Under the pieces are notes generated by a model, which was not told where the DNA came from, made no database searches, and worked only from the letters and a program-made list of their open reading frames with translations. DNA of 64,000 nt from Maribacter sp. MJ134 (GTDB taxonomy: Bacteria; Bacteroidota; Bacteroidia; Flavobacteriales; Flavobacteriaceae): NCBI RefSeq assembly GCF_003970695.1, contig NZ_CP034570.1:1302001-1366000 (forward strand), given 5' to 3'. A program made the translations under genes and the position numbers. Below are positions 36,983 through 45,024 of this stretch, piece after piece. Numbering within the stretch: position 1 is the stretch's first letter; every line of letters begins with the position of its first letter.

Positions 36983-38098
36983 ATGAAAAATATAGATCGA
37001 AGACAATGGCTAAAAACTGCCGGTTTATCCGGCAGTTTTACTTTTTTAGGAGGTTTGCCTGCGCTGGCAAGGGACTCACCACAACACATTACTACAGAAG
37101 GAGGAAGAATTGCAAAACTGAATTCTAACGAAAATCCGTATGGACCATCCAAAGCCGTCCGTAAGGCTATTGTCAATTCCTTTGATAAAGCCTGTAGATA
37201 CCCCTCGCTGGTGTACAAACCGCTCATTGCACAAATCGCTGAAAAAGAAGGCGTACCAACCGAATACATCGTTTTAACGGGAGGCTCTACGGAAGGCTTA
37301 AAAGCTGCGGGGCTGGCGTACGGTAGCCAAGGAAAGGAAATCATAGCGGCAGACCCTACCTTCCAGTCCATGCTTACCTATGCTGAGAATTTTAAAGGCT
37401 ACGTGCACCGTGTTCCTGTAGATGAAAGCATGGGCCACGATTTAAAAGAAATGGAGCGCCGTATGAACTCCAAAACCGGTTTGGTCTTTATTTGTAACCC
37501 CAACAACCCCACAGGGACTTTATTGGATAAGAATGTCCTTCGCGATTTCTGTATCGCCACCAGTAAAAAAGCTATGGTCTTTAGCGATGAGGCCTACTAC
37601 GATTTTATAACCGAGCCCGATTATCCTTCCATGATAACGTTGGTCAAAGAAGGTATGGACGTTATTGTTTCCAAGACCTTTTCCAAAGTATTTGGCATGG
37701 CCGGTCTGCGCATTGGTTATCTCGTGGCACGGCCGGAAATTGCGGATACCTTAAAAAAACATGTCATGGCCATGACCAACCTTTTGGCCATCGAAGCGGC
37801 CAAAGAAGCCTTAACGGATGATGAATTCTATAAATTTAGTATCGCCAAAAATGCAGAAGCCAAAGCCGCTATTTACAAAACCCTAAATGACTTGGGCTTA
37901 GACTATGTGGAGTCCCATACCAATTTTGTATTCTTTAAAACGGGAAGACCTATTGATGAAATGATTACTGCCATGGAACAAGAAAATGTACTTATCGGTA
38001 GGCCCTTCCCTCCTTTCTACAAGTGGGCGCGTATAAGTACCGGAACTATGGAAGATATGGTATTGTTTGATAAAGCACTGCGAAAGGTGATGGGGTAA
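36983..38098 (+). CDS. Tat-exported PLP-dependent aminotransferase, HisC-like
   Basis: 371 residues, fold type I aminotransferase related to histidinol-phosphate aminotransferase. PLP lysine is Lys235 in TFSKVFGMAGLRIGY; NPNNPTGT and the phosphate-binding region are present. The N-terminus DRRQWLKTAG, a hydrophobic stretch and PALA form a twin-arginine signal (RR at 6-7), so the folded, cofactor-loaded enzyme is probably sent to the periplasm. This argues against a role in histidine synthesis. Substrate unknown. The repeat region begins at its stop codon. Confidence 0.85.
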   Translation: MKNIDRRQWLKTAGLSGSFTFLGGLPALARDSPQHITTEGGRIAKLNSNENPYGPSKAVRKAIVNSFDKACRYPSLVYKPLIAQIAEKEGVPTEYIVLTGGSTEGLKAAGLAYGSQGKEIIAADPTFQSMLTYAENFKGYVHRVPVDESMGHDLKEMERRMNSKTGLVFICNPNNPTGTLLDKNVLRDFCIATSKKAMVFSDEAYYDFITEPDYPSMITLVKEGMDVIVSKTFSKVFGMAGLRIGYLVARPEIADTLKKHVMAMTNLLAIEAAKEALTDDEFYKFSIAKNAEAKAAIYKTLNDLGLDYVESHTNFVFFKTGRPIDEMITAMEQENVLIGRPFPPFYKWARISTGTMEDMVLFDKALRKVMG

Positions 38099-38195
38099 TT
38101 TTATTCTTTGTAGACCAGACCTGACGGTTTCCTTTGGGCTGATAATTTAAAAATTACTCTTGACGGCACGAGCAGGATGCTCGCGCTAGCGGGGG
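38095..38195 (+). repeat. REP-like repeat, copy A
   Basis: About 100 bases ending in TTGACGGCACGAGC-AGGAT-GCTCGCGCTAGCGGGG, a palindromic tail. Highly similar to copies at 39813-39911 and 42281-42357, same orientation. The start codon of the following gene frame lies inside it. Confidence 0.85.
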
Positions 38196-38677
38196 AATAT
38201 CAACAAATTTTCATAATTTTAGATGCAGCAGAGAAAACAATTACATCAATTGAACAATCATTTTCAACGTTAAAAACGTCAAAAAATATAGATGGACTAT
38301 CTTCAAAAGGTGATTGCTTTTGGGATTGTATGGCTTCTCAAGGAAAAGGCATTGCGCGTAGTATGGTAGGTGGTGCAGTTGCTGGTGCAGGTGTAGGCGC
38401 AATTATAGGGGCTGGCGGTGGCACAATAGTATTTCCAATTTTAGGAACAGCAACAGGAGCTGTTGCAGGAGCTGTTTTTGGAGGAGCAGAAGGTGCTATT
38501 TATGGAGCTACGACTGCGGCGATGTTTGCAGCAGCCGATTGTGGTATTCTTTGTGGACAAACTGATGTTTCGGGTTCGGGTGGTTCTTGGAAATTAACTA
38601 GCGCAGGCGGTTGTACAAGAGTTGAAGAACCAATAGGAAATACTGGCAATAGTATGGTTTTCCAAGTATGTCAATAA
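38177..38677 (+). CDS. Glycine-zipper protein, possibly N-terminally truncated
   Basis: 166 residues in the open frame. A central stretch (about 60-110) is dominated by Gly, Ala and Val with GxxxG spacing (GGAVAGAGVGAIIGAGGG, then further GA repeats), a membrane-active glycine-zipper pattern; cysteines flank it (CFWDC, CGILC). The only early start codon lies inside the upstream repeat, and there is no other ATG before residue about 52. So either the repeat supplies the start or the gene lost its 5' end when the repeat arrived. It overlaps the small membrane protein gene by 10 bases. A bacteriocin-like role is possible but unproven. Confidence 0.5.
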   Translation: MLALAGEYQQIFIILDAAEKTITSIEQSFSTLKTSKNIDGLSSKGDCFWDCMASQGKGIARSMVGGAVAGAGVGAIIGAGGGTIVFPILGTATGAVAGAVFGGAEGAIYGATTAAMFAAADCGILCGQTDVSGSGGSWKLTSAGGCTRVEEPIGNTGNSMVFQVCQ

Positions 38678-38937
38678 ATTATAAACTTATGAAATATTTC
38701 AAACCTTTTATAAAAAAGAATTTTTATACTATTAGAATTTTTTTAATCGCAACTAATACTTTACTATTTCTTTATCTTTTATATTTCTATGATAAGAAAA
38801 TATCTTTTGATAATGTTATGCAATATTTGACTGACTACAGGATGTATTTAGCTTCTATCTTTTCTGTTCTGGGTGCATTCTTGGTAAGCAACACTTTATT
38901 TAACAAAAAAAATATCGAAAACATTACTTCATCATAA
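38668..38937 (+). CDS. Small two-helix membrane protein
   Basis: 89 residues, or 82 from a second ATG at 38689. Two hydrophobic segments (about 24-42 and 60-77) separated by a basic loop. AT-rich. It overlaps the end of the glycine-zipper gene and is followed by a strong terminator, so the two form one transcription unit. The arrangement recalls bacteriocin and immunity pairs, an inference only. Confidence 0.55.
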   Translation: MSINYKLMKYFKPFIKKNFYTIRIFLIATNTLLFLYLLYFYDKKISFDNVMQYLTDYRMYLASIFSVLGAFLVSNTLFNKKNIENITSS

Positions 38938-38960
38938 CATTCAAACATATTATTCAAACT

Positions 38961-38991
38961 AAAGGGTTGTTTAAGTATTAAACAACCCTTT
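38961..38991 (+). terminator. Rho-independent terminator
   Basis: Perfect long hairpin AAAGGGTTGTTTAA-gta-TTAAACAACCCTTT, 23 bases after the small membrane protein gene. No long T-run beyond the stem's own T residues. Confidence 0.75.
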
Positions 38992-39179
38992 ACTGGTTTA
39001 CACTTGACAGCTATAAATACTTTACAACCTGTAGTCCCACACTTATAGTAGCATCACTTTTAACCTATCCAAAACCGTTTCCATTATCCAAACTATGTTC
39101 TAGTATCACGTAAAACAAAGAACCAATTATTTCTGTATCTTGAAAAGCGATAAATAGTCAAGTAAATTAAAATTCACCT

Positions 39180-39719
39180 ATGAGAACAACTAAAATCTAT
39201 ATCGTCCTACTGCTGACCATAAGCGTTACACTTGCGCATGCACATACAAAAAAAAGCAAGAGCAACAGTAGTGTAGCAATCTTAAATGATTCATTACGCA
39301 TAGCGGAACTGAATCACTTTTGGGCAGAAGTTTCAAGAACGGTAGCGGAGGGAGATTTTGAAGACTATGCCGCCGCCTACCATGAAGATGCGGTCGTTGT
39401 CTTTACCACTGGTGCAAACAAAACCTCTGTTTCCATTGCTAAAGCACTAGCGAACTGGAAACCAGGTTTTATAGACACCAAAGCTGGTAAAACAGCAAAT
39501 AGTGTGTCATTCCGTTTTTCACAGCGTGTAGGCAGCGAAACAACGGCCCACGAAACTGGAATTTTTGCCTTTCAATCCAAAGATGGCACTGGTAAGACAA
39601 GTCCAAAGCAATATGTGCATTTTGATGCCTTGCTTATTAAACGTGATACCACGTGGTTAATGGTCATGGAATATCAAAAAACCAGAGCAACCGAAGCGGA
39701 GTGGAATCTTTTGGAATAG
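39180..39719 (+). CDS. Secreted SnoaL/DUF4440-like (NTF2 fold) protein
   Basis: 179 residues. Signal peptide MRTTKIYIVLLLTISVTLAHA. The mature part has the NTF2-like pattern: ELNHFWAEVSRTVAEGDFEDYAAAYHEDAVVVFTTGANKT, and a C-terminal DALLIKRDTTWLMVMEYQ. Related proteins serve as small enzymes or binding proteins; no catalytic residues can be assigned. It lies between two repeat copies but has base composition like the core genes. Confidence 0.8.
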   Translation: MRTTKIYIVLLLTISVTLAHAHTKKSKSNSSVAILNDSLRIAELNHFWAEVSRTVAEGDFEDYAAAYHEDAVVVFTTGANKTSVSIAKALANWKPGFIDTKAGKTANSVSFRFSQRVGSETTAHETGIFAFQSKDGTGKTSPKQYVHFDALLIKRDTTWLMVMEYQKTRATEAEWNLLE

Positions 39720-39812
39720 TATTTTGAAGCTAGGCGGTACAAATAGCAACTAAATGATACGACGCTGTCTTTCGAGTTATTTTGAGCTGGTCACTGAGCG
39801 GAGAAGGTATTG

Positions 39813-39911
39813 TGGTAATTTTTATTCTTTGCTGACCAGACGGTTTCCTCTGGGTTAATCATTTAAAACGTACTCTTGACGGCACGAGCATGATGCTCGC
39901 GCTAGCGGGGA
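39813..39911 (+). repeat. REP-like repeat, copy B
   Basis: Same unit as copy A, with TTGACGGCACGAGC-ATGAT-GCTCGCGCTAGCGGGG at its end. Just upstream, about 39770-39810, is another short sequence (GAGCTGGTCACTGAGCGGAG) of a kind I recall as dispersed in flavobacterial genomes. Confidence 0.85.
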
Positions 39912-39964
39912 AGCATCTTCTTCTAATAGATAGTTGTCTGTTTTACTCAGATCCATTCAAAGTA

Positions 39965-41101
39965 TTATGTTTTTAATAAATTGTAATTCAATACTTTATG
40001 GTCATCAACTTTTTTAAATATAGCCTTTTCTATTTTTGTTTTTTTTGCTGTTGCTCTATATTTTTTGTCAATGGTTAGTTTGCTTATAAAAAACTGAAAC
40101 TCTGAATTTTCAGATTCATCTAATTTGAAATCCGGAAAAGCGTATTCTAATTCACAATTACCTTCACCCTCTGAATGTCGGAAATCATATTGAACTGTAA
40201 TAGATAATAACCATAATGATTTACGGTATTCAGATTTAGAAATTATAACATGTCTTTTTAAAGATTTACCTTTTATATTTAGGTTATCAATATCTTTCAA
40301 AAACTCTCTAGCCTCTTCTGGGGTCTCTTTTTCCGGGTCTGGAGATATATTAACATTAACAATTTTTTTGAACTTTAAAAAATCAATATCGTCAATAAAT
40401 TTTATGAAAAATAAGAAGCGGTTAGGGTTACTAAAATGCTTAAATATTATTCTTTCATAGCTATCTTCTTTTTTAACAGAACCAGTTAACTTAAAGTGCT
40501 GTTCAAGTTTGCTTTCAATAGAATTTACAATGTCTTGAGTTCCTTTTGATGTAAAAGTTTTTGTACTATGTAAATGAAGGTGACCGTCTTCCTTTAGTTC
40601 AATTATAATACTCCCTTCGAATTCTTTATTTCGATTATGTATAGAAGCAATATCCGAATGTTCTTCAATTTTAAATTGTAATTCAACCTTATCTTGTCTA
40701 TCATCCACAGGCATAAAACTGGATACACCTAATAAATCAAAGCCAGGATGATATTCATATTTTTCATTTATAAGTTGATGTAAGTCTAGGTCAGGTAAAT
40801 TTGCTAATATATTCTTATCTCCTTGCCAAGGTATTTGAGTCGTTCTATATTTAAATTTTTCTACTTTAAACTTTTGCAAATCCCTTATTTCATCATATTC
40901 CTTTGGGCTTAAAAGACTTCGCATTAGTGGAGGAATTGTATCTTCTTTAGAGTATTTAGGTAAGTAAACTCCTTTTGATTTCAAAACAGCTTTTAAATTA
41001 CTTTCTGTAAGCTCAGTCCTTACTAATATTGTTCTAAGAATTTCACCATTTGGTAGATGAAAGTCAAAGTCTTTTTGGTCAGCGTTTAATTCTTTATCCA
41101 T
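39965..41101 (-). CDS. GapS4b-like protein of a putative two-gene defence system
   Basis: 378 residues, no signal or membrane segment. The N-terminal part (about 16-75) has LPNGEILRTILVRTELTESNLKAVLKSKG in outline, then KEDTIPPLMRSLLSPKEYDEI, a pattern I associate with the GapS4b partner of the GAPS4 anti-phage system. The rest is rich in charged residues with alternating strands. It starts 2 bases after the stop of the nuclease-like partner. AT-rich compared with flanking core genes and bounded by repeats, which supports horizontal gain. The family assignment is from memory of the pattern and should be tested by profile search. Confidence 0.55.
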   Translation of the reverse strand: MDKELNADQKDFDFHLPNGEILRTILVRTELTESNLKAVLKSKGVYLPKYSKEDTIPPLMRSLLSPKEYDEIRDLQKFKVEKFKYRTTQIPWQGDKNILANLPDLDLHQLINEKYEYHPGFDLLGVSSFMPVDDRQDKVELQFKIEEHSDIASIHNRNKEFEGSIIIELKEDGHLHLHSTKTFTSKGTQDIVNSIESKLEQHFKLTGSVKKEDSYERIIFKHFSNPNRFLFFIKFIDDIDFLKFKKIVNVNISPDPEKETPEEAREFLKDIDNLNIKGKSLKRHVIISKSEYRKSLWLLSITVQYDFRHSEGEGNCELEYAFPDFKLDESENSEFQFFISKLTIDKKYRATAKKTKIEKAIFKKVDDHKVLNYNLLKT

Positions 41102-41103
41102 AT

Positions 41104-42042
41104 CTATAAATTTCTAAAATCTGAATCTACTCCTTCAATACTGATTTGCTCTGTAAAATCTTGATCTTCAAAGTATAATTTAACTTTTGCAATTATATTA
41201 TCATGACTATAAGAATTGTAGTTCAGAAAAGCAATTATAATTTTTTGTGTTGCTTGAAGCTTATCAAAGTTTTTTGCAAGACTTATCATCTGTACTAAAG
41301 TTTCTTCCGAAAAGGTTTCTCTACTGGCTAAATAAAGAATTGTAGAATCATCACTTTTATACCTCAGCGGCAGTACACCGTATGCAAAAAATTCTAAAGG
41401 CATAGCTTTCCCGAAATTCTCGTTATGTTTTGCATAATAGTTCAATCCTGTTGCAGGGTATACAAATTGAAAATTATTATTACTTAATAGTTTTACTCTT
41501 TCTAGGGTTCTGACTATAAATTGTAACCTTGCATTGTCCACAATTATAATTTGATCAAAACGGATTTGTAAAGATTCCAATTGAGATTTGGATAATGTTT
41601 CTAATAAATCTTCTTTTTTGGATTCCTCATTGTTAGATAGCCAGAATAGTATTCCTAGTATCCTTGTTTTTTTTACTCTTCTAGAATTTGATTGAATGTC
41701 AGTTAATAATGAAGAGTATTTAAAACACTCCATAGCTGTAGCTATGTCTATAAAGTGTTCTTTAAATTTACCGCGAGGATATTTTGGATAAGCATTATCG
41801 GTAGTTCTAACTGAAATAAATCCTATTTCTAAAACTTCTTCATCTAGGGGAGTTTTGTAATGTATTAAACCATCAACACCATGTGTATTAGATTTGTTAT
41901 TCCTTAGTTTGGCGTGTTCCTTTTGGTTATGGCAATTAATACTTAACCCTCCTCTGTAATTTTGAAAACCTAAAAAATCCTTAAATAAGGATTCAATTAT
42001 TTCTTCGCCTTTGTGGCCTATTTGATTTGATAACTCTCCCAT
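41104..42042 (-). CDS. GapS4a-like nuclease-fold protein of a putative two-gene defence system
   Basis: 312 residues. The N-terminus looks like a PD-(D/E)XK restriction-endonuclease domain: GHKGEEIIESLFKDFLGF (helix with Glu), NTHGVDGLIHYKTP (Asp57). Where the E-x-K catalytic pair would follow, the sequence is ISVRTT (Ser77, Arg79), so the active site may be degenerate. The C-terminal part is helical and strand-rich without known motifs. Arranged as first gene of a pair with the next protein, as in GAPS4. AT-rich; between repeats. Function in defence is inferred. Confidence 0.55.
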   Translation of the reverse strand: MGELSNQIGHKGEEIIESLFKDFLGFQNYRGGLSINCHNQKEHAKLRNNKSNTHGVDGLIHYKTPLDEEVLEIGFISVRTTDNAYPKYPRGKFKEHFIDIATAMECFKYSSLLTDIQSNSRRVKKTRILGILFWLSNNEESKKEDLLETLSKSQLESLQIRFDQIIIVDNARLQFIVRTLERVKLLSNNNFQFVYPATGLNYYAKHNENFGKAMPLEFFAYGVLPLRYKSDDSTILYLASRETFSEETLVQMISLAKNFDKLQATQKIIIAFLNYNSYSHDNIIAKVKLYFEDQDFTEQISIEGVDSDFRNL

Positions 42043-42116
42043 ATATCGTAAATATCTAAATTCTATCTTGTTTTTAAAAAAATAGATTGATAAATGTGGG
42101 AAATTAATTATTAAAA

Positions 42117-42281
42117 CCCCCAGCTGGCGCGAGCGTCACGCTCGTGCCTATGATTCTAATGACCTTTCATAAAAGCTAACCGCTTCTACTCACGCCATTT
42201 TCCTGAACACCCTTTTACCATAAGGTGCCAATAAAACGTCTTCATTATCAATTATTGGCACCCCCACAACCACGCTAATCC
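42117..42281 (+). repeat. Long repeat, copy D1
   Basis: About 165 bases beginning CCCCAGCTGGCGCGAGC-GTCAC-GCTCGTGCC and running to CCACGCTAATCC. About 90 % identical by eye to 44593-44755. Its palindrome is the same family as the tail of copies A to C. It runs directly into copy C. Confidence 0.9.
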
Positions 42282-42357
42282 CAGACGGTTTACTCTAGGT
42301 TGATAATTTAAAACGTACTCTTGACGGCACGAGCATGATGCTCGCGCTAGCGGGGAA
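42281..42357 (+). repeat. REP-like repeat, copy C
   Basis: Shorter copy of the A/B unit, starting at CCAGACGGTTTACTC and ending in the palindrome and GCTAGCGGGG. Together with D1 it fills the gap between the GAPS4-like pair and the next module. Confidence 0.85.
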
Positions 42358-42367
42358 ACTATATCTA

Positions 42368-43747
42368 TTAAGGGTTTGTGATTTTCTCAACGGCCTTATT
42401 CCCTATATCCTCAACCGCTTCCTCTACCATATCTTGCGCTTTGTCTTTTACGGTTTCCACAATATCTTTCTCCCTATCTTTCTTTTTATCTCTATCAAGT
42501 AGGTTCAACATTGGGTTATCGGATTTTTGATAATTGGATATAAGTTTACCAGGATTTTCACTTGTTACTTGCAAGAAGTTACTTAATAATCTTGTTCTCA
42601 ATTCTCCTGCAACCTCATCATCATCTATTTCCTCAATTTGATTCGACAGCCCTTCAATAGTCATACTCAATACCTGCTTATGGGAGTATTCTTCAATTAA
42701 TCTTTTAGAGAGGTTCACTTTTTTATTTGCAGAGATTGTAGTCCATACCAATGGGATGTAAAGAGGTAGGAATGCCAATATTATATTTGGAGCCCTTTGA
42801 ATAACTATGGATAGCTCAACACCCGAAGCTAAAGAGTACACACTTATTGCTATTGGTAATAGTGATACCCATGCTAGGGTTTGGATTCCTCTACTAAACT
42901 TTTTCTTATGCTCCTTATACAACTCTTCTTCCTCACCTTTTTTGGCTATGAATGCTGAACTTAGGCCAGCGGTCATTGCATCGGGTAACAATGAGCTTAT
43001 TTTGGCATTGATGGCTTCATACTCGGCATTAGAATTATCCGCCACTTTCTTTAGATCCTTCTTATTCTCTTCAATGAATGCATCTACCTTGGCATTGCTT
43101 TCAGTTGCAATCTCTTTAACCTTGATTTCAAGTACCACTGAATCCTCTTGAAGTTTATCATAGGCTTTTTCTAGTTGATCTTTTAAGCCTGCAATTTGAA
43201 TGGGTTCACCATCTTCATCTTCATCCTCATACCCTAAAATCTCTCCATGAAGAGAGTCTATTTGTGTTTTCTTGGTTAATATACCTTTGTAAGTTAAGTT
43301 AGCCTTATTGGAGCTATCTTCTATGGATGCCATTTGATCACTCAACTCATTTATGTCTGTTTTTAAATTGGGATATTGGTCAAAGATTTCATCTAACCTA
43401 TTACACTTGTCCGTTAATAATGCACCCTTATCACTTATATCTCTACTCGATGAAGTAGAGTCCTCTAGTAAAGTTTTTATTTCTTTATTTGCCGCTGTAA
43501 TAGCTTGAGATTCCTTTAGCACTTCTCCCTTGAGTGCTTCTAAGTTTGCATAAAGATCATTAGCTTCATTTAGTCGCTTTTCTGTTTTATTACGATATTC
43601 AGCGGCTTTCTTCGATGCTTGTATTGCTTCCTTCTCATAGTCAGAAGGTTTTGTATCGACCTTCTGTTCAATCTCCACAATTCGTGCCCACAGCTTCTCT
43701 CTTTCCTTCTCTAAATACTCAATCCTTCTTTTAGATTCTTTATTCAT
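42368..43747 (-). CDS. Long coiled-coil membrane protein of unknown function
   Basis: 459 residues from the ATG at 43745-43747 (another ATG lies three codons upstream). Residues 1 to about 285 are almost entirely charged heptad-like sequence (MNKESKRRIEYLEKEREKLW...), a long coiled coil. Two membrane segments follow (about 290-340, TLAWVSLLPIAISVYSLA and a second). The C-terminal tail is amphipathic and charged (ETVKDKAQDMVEEAVEDIG). No known family is recognised. It shares a repeat-bounded module with the next gene; membrane-tethered coiled coils are common in abortive defence systems, but nothing here proves that. Confidence 0.6.
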   Translation of the reverse strand: MNKESKRRIEYLEKEREKLWARIVEIEQKVDTKPSDYEKEAIQASKKAAEYRNKTEKRLNEANDLYANLEALKGEVLKESQAITAANKEIKTLLEDSTSSSRDISDKGALLTDKCNRLDEIFDQYPNLKTDINELSDQMASIEDSSNKANLTYKGILTKKTQIDSLHGEILGYEDEDEDGEPIQIAGLKDQLEKAYDKLQEDSVVLEIKVKEIATESNAKVDAFIEENKKDLKKVADNSNAEYEAINAKISSLLPDAMTAGLSSAFIAKKGEEEELYKEHKKKFSRGIQTLAWVSLLPIAISVYSLASGVELSIVIQRAPNIILAFLPLYIPLVWTTISANKKVNLSKRLIEEYSHKQVLSMTIEGLSNQIEEIDDDEVAGELRTRLLSNFLQVTSENPGKLISNYQKSDNPMLNLLDRDKKKDREKDIVETVKDKAQDMVEEAVEDIGNKAVEKITNP

Positions 43748-43930
43748 ATCGAACATTGCTAACCAAATAAAATTAATTAACACAAATCTCAGAATTATCC
43801 TACTAATATCAAATAGGAGTTGTTAACAGTTATTAACCATTAATCATTTACAAATCAGTTCTGTAGCTTATCGAAAACTCTAAGATTCATAGATATCAAT
43901 AAGCATTTGAGCTTCCTACAATTCTTTTTG

Positions 43931-44491
43931 TCAACTATCTAAATCCTTTTTTAAATCGTTTTCTATCTGCTCCATTTTCATTTCTATAATTTGCAACCTA
44001 TTATCATCCACAGGCTTTGAAGGATTGTTAGAAGGTCTAAAAAAAGATGCTACGGCAATACCAAGGCCAACCAAGGAAATTATTATTGGAATCCAATGGG
44101 TTTTTAGCCTTTGTCTGTTTAATTCAGTTGTAAGTCTTAGGTTTTCTTCCGTTTGGTTTTTGATTCTTTCATCTTGCATTAACAACCTTGCTGCTTGCTC
44201 ATCTGCTTCCTTCTTGCTTTCGTACTGATTAACAAAACCCCCTGCATCCAAAAACTCTTTGGTAAAGTCATTAGCTTTAAAATAAGGATGAGGTACAGCA
44301 TCCCAATTATAATCAAAATATCTTGACCCAGTTTCGGACATTTCTTTTATCAATTCCCGAAAGTGTCCCTTTGAGGGTGCTTTTTTTCCGTAATTATCTT
44401 CTAACCTATCTAGACCCCAAAGGCTAGATTTATTCAAGTAAAGAAATTCAAGTATTCTATTTTTTAAAATTGCTTTGTCCTTTTCGTTCAT
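43931..44491 (-). CDS. Winged-helix-like membrane protein of unknown function
   Basis: 186 residues. N-terminal region (about 5-65) has the size and helix pattern of a winged helix-turn-helix (KNRILEFLYLNKSSLWGLDRLEDN ... KGHFRELIKEMSETG). Then a coiled coil (about 85-125), one membrane segment (about 132-152, WIPIIISLVGLGIAVASFF) and a charged C-terminal helix. Upstream of the long coiled-coil gene on the same strand, 183 bases away. Bounded by repeats D1/C and D2. Function unknown. Confidence 0.6.
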   Translation of the reverse strand: MNEKDKAILKNRILEFLYLNKSSLWGLDRLEDNYGKKAPSKGHFRELIKEMSETGSRYFDYNWDAVPHPYFKANDFTKEFLDAGGFVNQYESKKEADEQAARLLMQDERIKNQTEENLRLTTELNRQRLKTHWIPIIISLVGLGIAVASFFRPSNNPSKPVDDNRLQIIEMKMEQIENDLKKDLDS

Positions 44492-44592
44492 ACAGGCAAT
44501 TTAAGAAAATTCCTATATTGTGCTGTATGGAAAAATTAATCAAAAAACTTGAATTTGGAAACGTAAAGCCTTTACGGAAAAACTCAATGGTT

Positions 44593-44755
44593 TCCCAGCT
44601 GGCGCGAGCGTCACGCTCGTGCCCCTGGTTCTAGTGACCTTTCATAAAAACTAACCGCTTCTACTCACGCCATTTTCTTAAACACCATTTTACCATAATG
44701 TGCCAATAAAATGTCTTCATTATCAATTATTGGCGCCCCTACAACCACGCTAATC
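44593..44755 (+). repeat. Long repeat, copy D2
   Basis: Second copy of the 165-base unit (see D1 at 42117-42281), same orientation. The two copies bracket the coiled-coil/winged-helix module like direct repeats. Confidence 0.9.
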
Positions 44756-45024
44756 CATTGCGGTGGGCAACAAACTTAAAAAAAGCAATACTATTATAGT
44801 ATTATTTTGATTGAACGTGACACGCTTTGCTAATCACGCACCAGTAAAGGTTTTTTTAAAATTACGAGCAAGGATATTTTAAGGGCACGAGCAAAAGATG
44901 CTCGCGCTATCAACTGGTATTAATTAAAAACAACTAGTGTTTTTTTCAAAGTACCAACAAGGATGTTTACGCTAGCTACGGAGCATAAGTGCGAAACTTA
45001 TCAACGCTAAACCTTTAAACTTCC
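44756..45024. other. Repeat debris before comM
   Basis: Holds a small perfect inverted repeat AATACTAT-t-ATAGTATT (44787-44803), and a degenerate palindromic copy GGCACGAGC-aaaagat-GCTCGCGCTAT at 44884-44910, plus a weaker echo about 44950-44980. No gene seen. Confidence 0.6.

Noticed and set aside
38161-44910. A CRISPR array, because of several similar palindromic units.
   Set aside because: The units are kilobases apart, of different lengths, and are separated by genes, with no regular spacers or cas genes.
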